Part shown: positions 13,172 through 13,276 of the stretch, one piece after another
Position numbering within the stretch: the stretch's first letter is position 1
Layout of the letters: each line of letters begins with the position of its first letter
Source of the DNA: Clostridiales bacterium UBA7011
GTDB lineage: Bacteria; Bacillota; Clostridia; Oscillospirales; Butyricicoccaceae
Assembly (NCBI GenBank): GCA_002449635.1
Contig: DJXF01000017.1
Coordinates: 1-13,276, forward strand
Direction of reading: 5' to 3'
Length of the DNA: 13,276 nt
The notes under the pieces: model-generated
Seen by the model: the letters and a program-made list of their open reading frames with translations, nothing else
Told to the model about the DNA's origin: nothing
The model's database searches: none
Translations under genes and position numbers: made by a program

Positions 13172-13276
13172 GAAATAAGCGACTGGGTTGCAGATAATTG
13201 TGAAGATTGTTTGTGCGACTGTTATCCGGGTCTTAAACTAATTAAAGATCCAGAAAGTATTCCAGAAGACAAAGGT
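13172..13276 (+). CDS. possible partial coding sequence at the window edge
   Basis: I do not recognise this. The frame is open for 35 codons to the window end and reads DWVADNCEDCLCDC then YPGLKLIKDPE and SIPEDKG. All other five frames contain stops within this stretch. Base composition is clearly more AT-rich than in the neighbouring genes, and there is a CxxCxCxC cluster. No start codon or ribosome binding site is seen; in frame the ORF runs back into the tRNA remnant, so a true N terminus is not present here. It may be an internal piece of a gene brought in by integration or by misassembly, or a chance frame. Confidence 0.3.

Noticed and set aside
12538..13178. Open frames running through the tRNA-Gln, tRNA-Tyr and tRNA-Thr sequences
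   Set aside because: Peptides such as EGFEPSQTES and LELVNGLEPLK are well-known translations of tRNA genes, not proteins.

Overview
The window looks like chromosomal DNA of a GC-rich member of the Clostridia (Oscillospiraceae/Ruminococcaceae-type Firmicutes). This rests on strong GGAGG-type ribosome binding sites, consensus SigA-type promoters, CCA-encoding tRNA genes, and families typical of that group (DUF4250, G5/3D, VanW with Fn3 repeats). Almost everything is on the minus strand. The exceptions are the large VanW-type secreted protein and the tRNA-Gln pair. No taxonomic assignment beyond this can be made from sequence reading alone.

Layout, left to right. (1) 1-467: 5' part of rsmA (minus), cut by the window edge, with its own promoter. 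(2) 628-1425: a DUF2500 membrane-anchored protein and a small unknown membrane protein. (3) 1587-2826: a cell-wall G5/3D-domain protein of the YabE type, with a consensus promoter, a roughly 130-nt leader containing two mutually exclusive hairpins, and a terminator. (4) 2947-5571: purC with promoter and terminator, then a MATE transporter and a 57-aa DUF4250 protein reading the same way. (5) 5592-5798: a candidate 31-aa protein, too short for ordinary gene callers, with an excellent ribosome binding site. (6) 5931-8195 (plus): a 711-aa secreted protein with one Ig-like (BIG2) domain, four Fn3 repeats and a VanW domain, ending in a bidirectional terminator. (7) 8241-9747: two tandem MgtC/SapB-family membrane proteins. 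(8) 9889-10089: tRNA-Ser(GGA) with consensus promoter and strong terminator. (9) 10130-12499: typA (bipA) followed by ridA, an apparent two-gene operon. (10) 12550-12805 (plus): two identical tandem tRNA-Gln(CUG) genes with a perfect consensus promoter and terminator. (11) 13013-13276: a tRNA-Tyr(GUA) with a badly paired acceptor stem, the 3' end of a tRNA-Thr whose remainder is missing, and an AT-rich stretch open to the window edge.

Most of the window is housekeeping: ribosome biogenesis (RsmA, TypA), purine synthesis (PurC), metabolite damage control (RidA), tRNAs, transport and cell-surface proteins. I do not see a defence system, biosynthetic cluster or clearly new multi-gene system. The parts most worth a second look are the 31-aa ORF, the broken tRNA-Thr/tRNA-Tyr end (an integration junction or an assembly chimera), the switch-like leader of the 3D protein, and the tandem MgtC pair.
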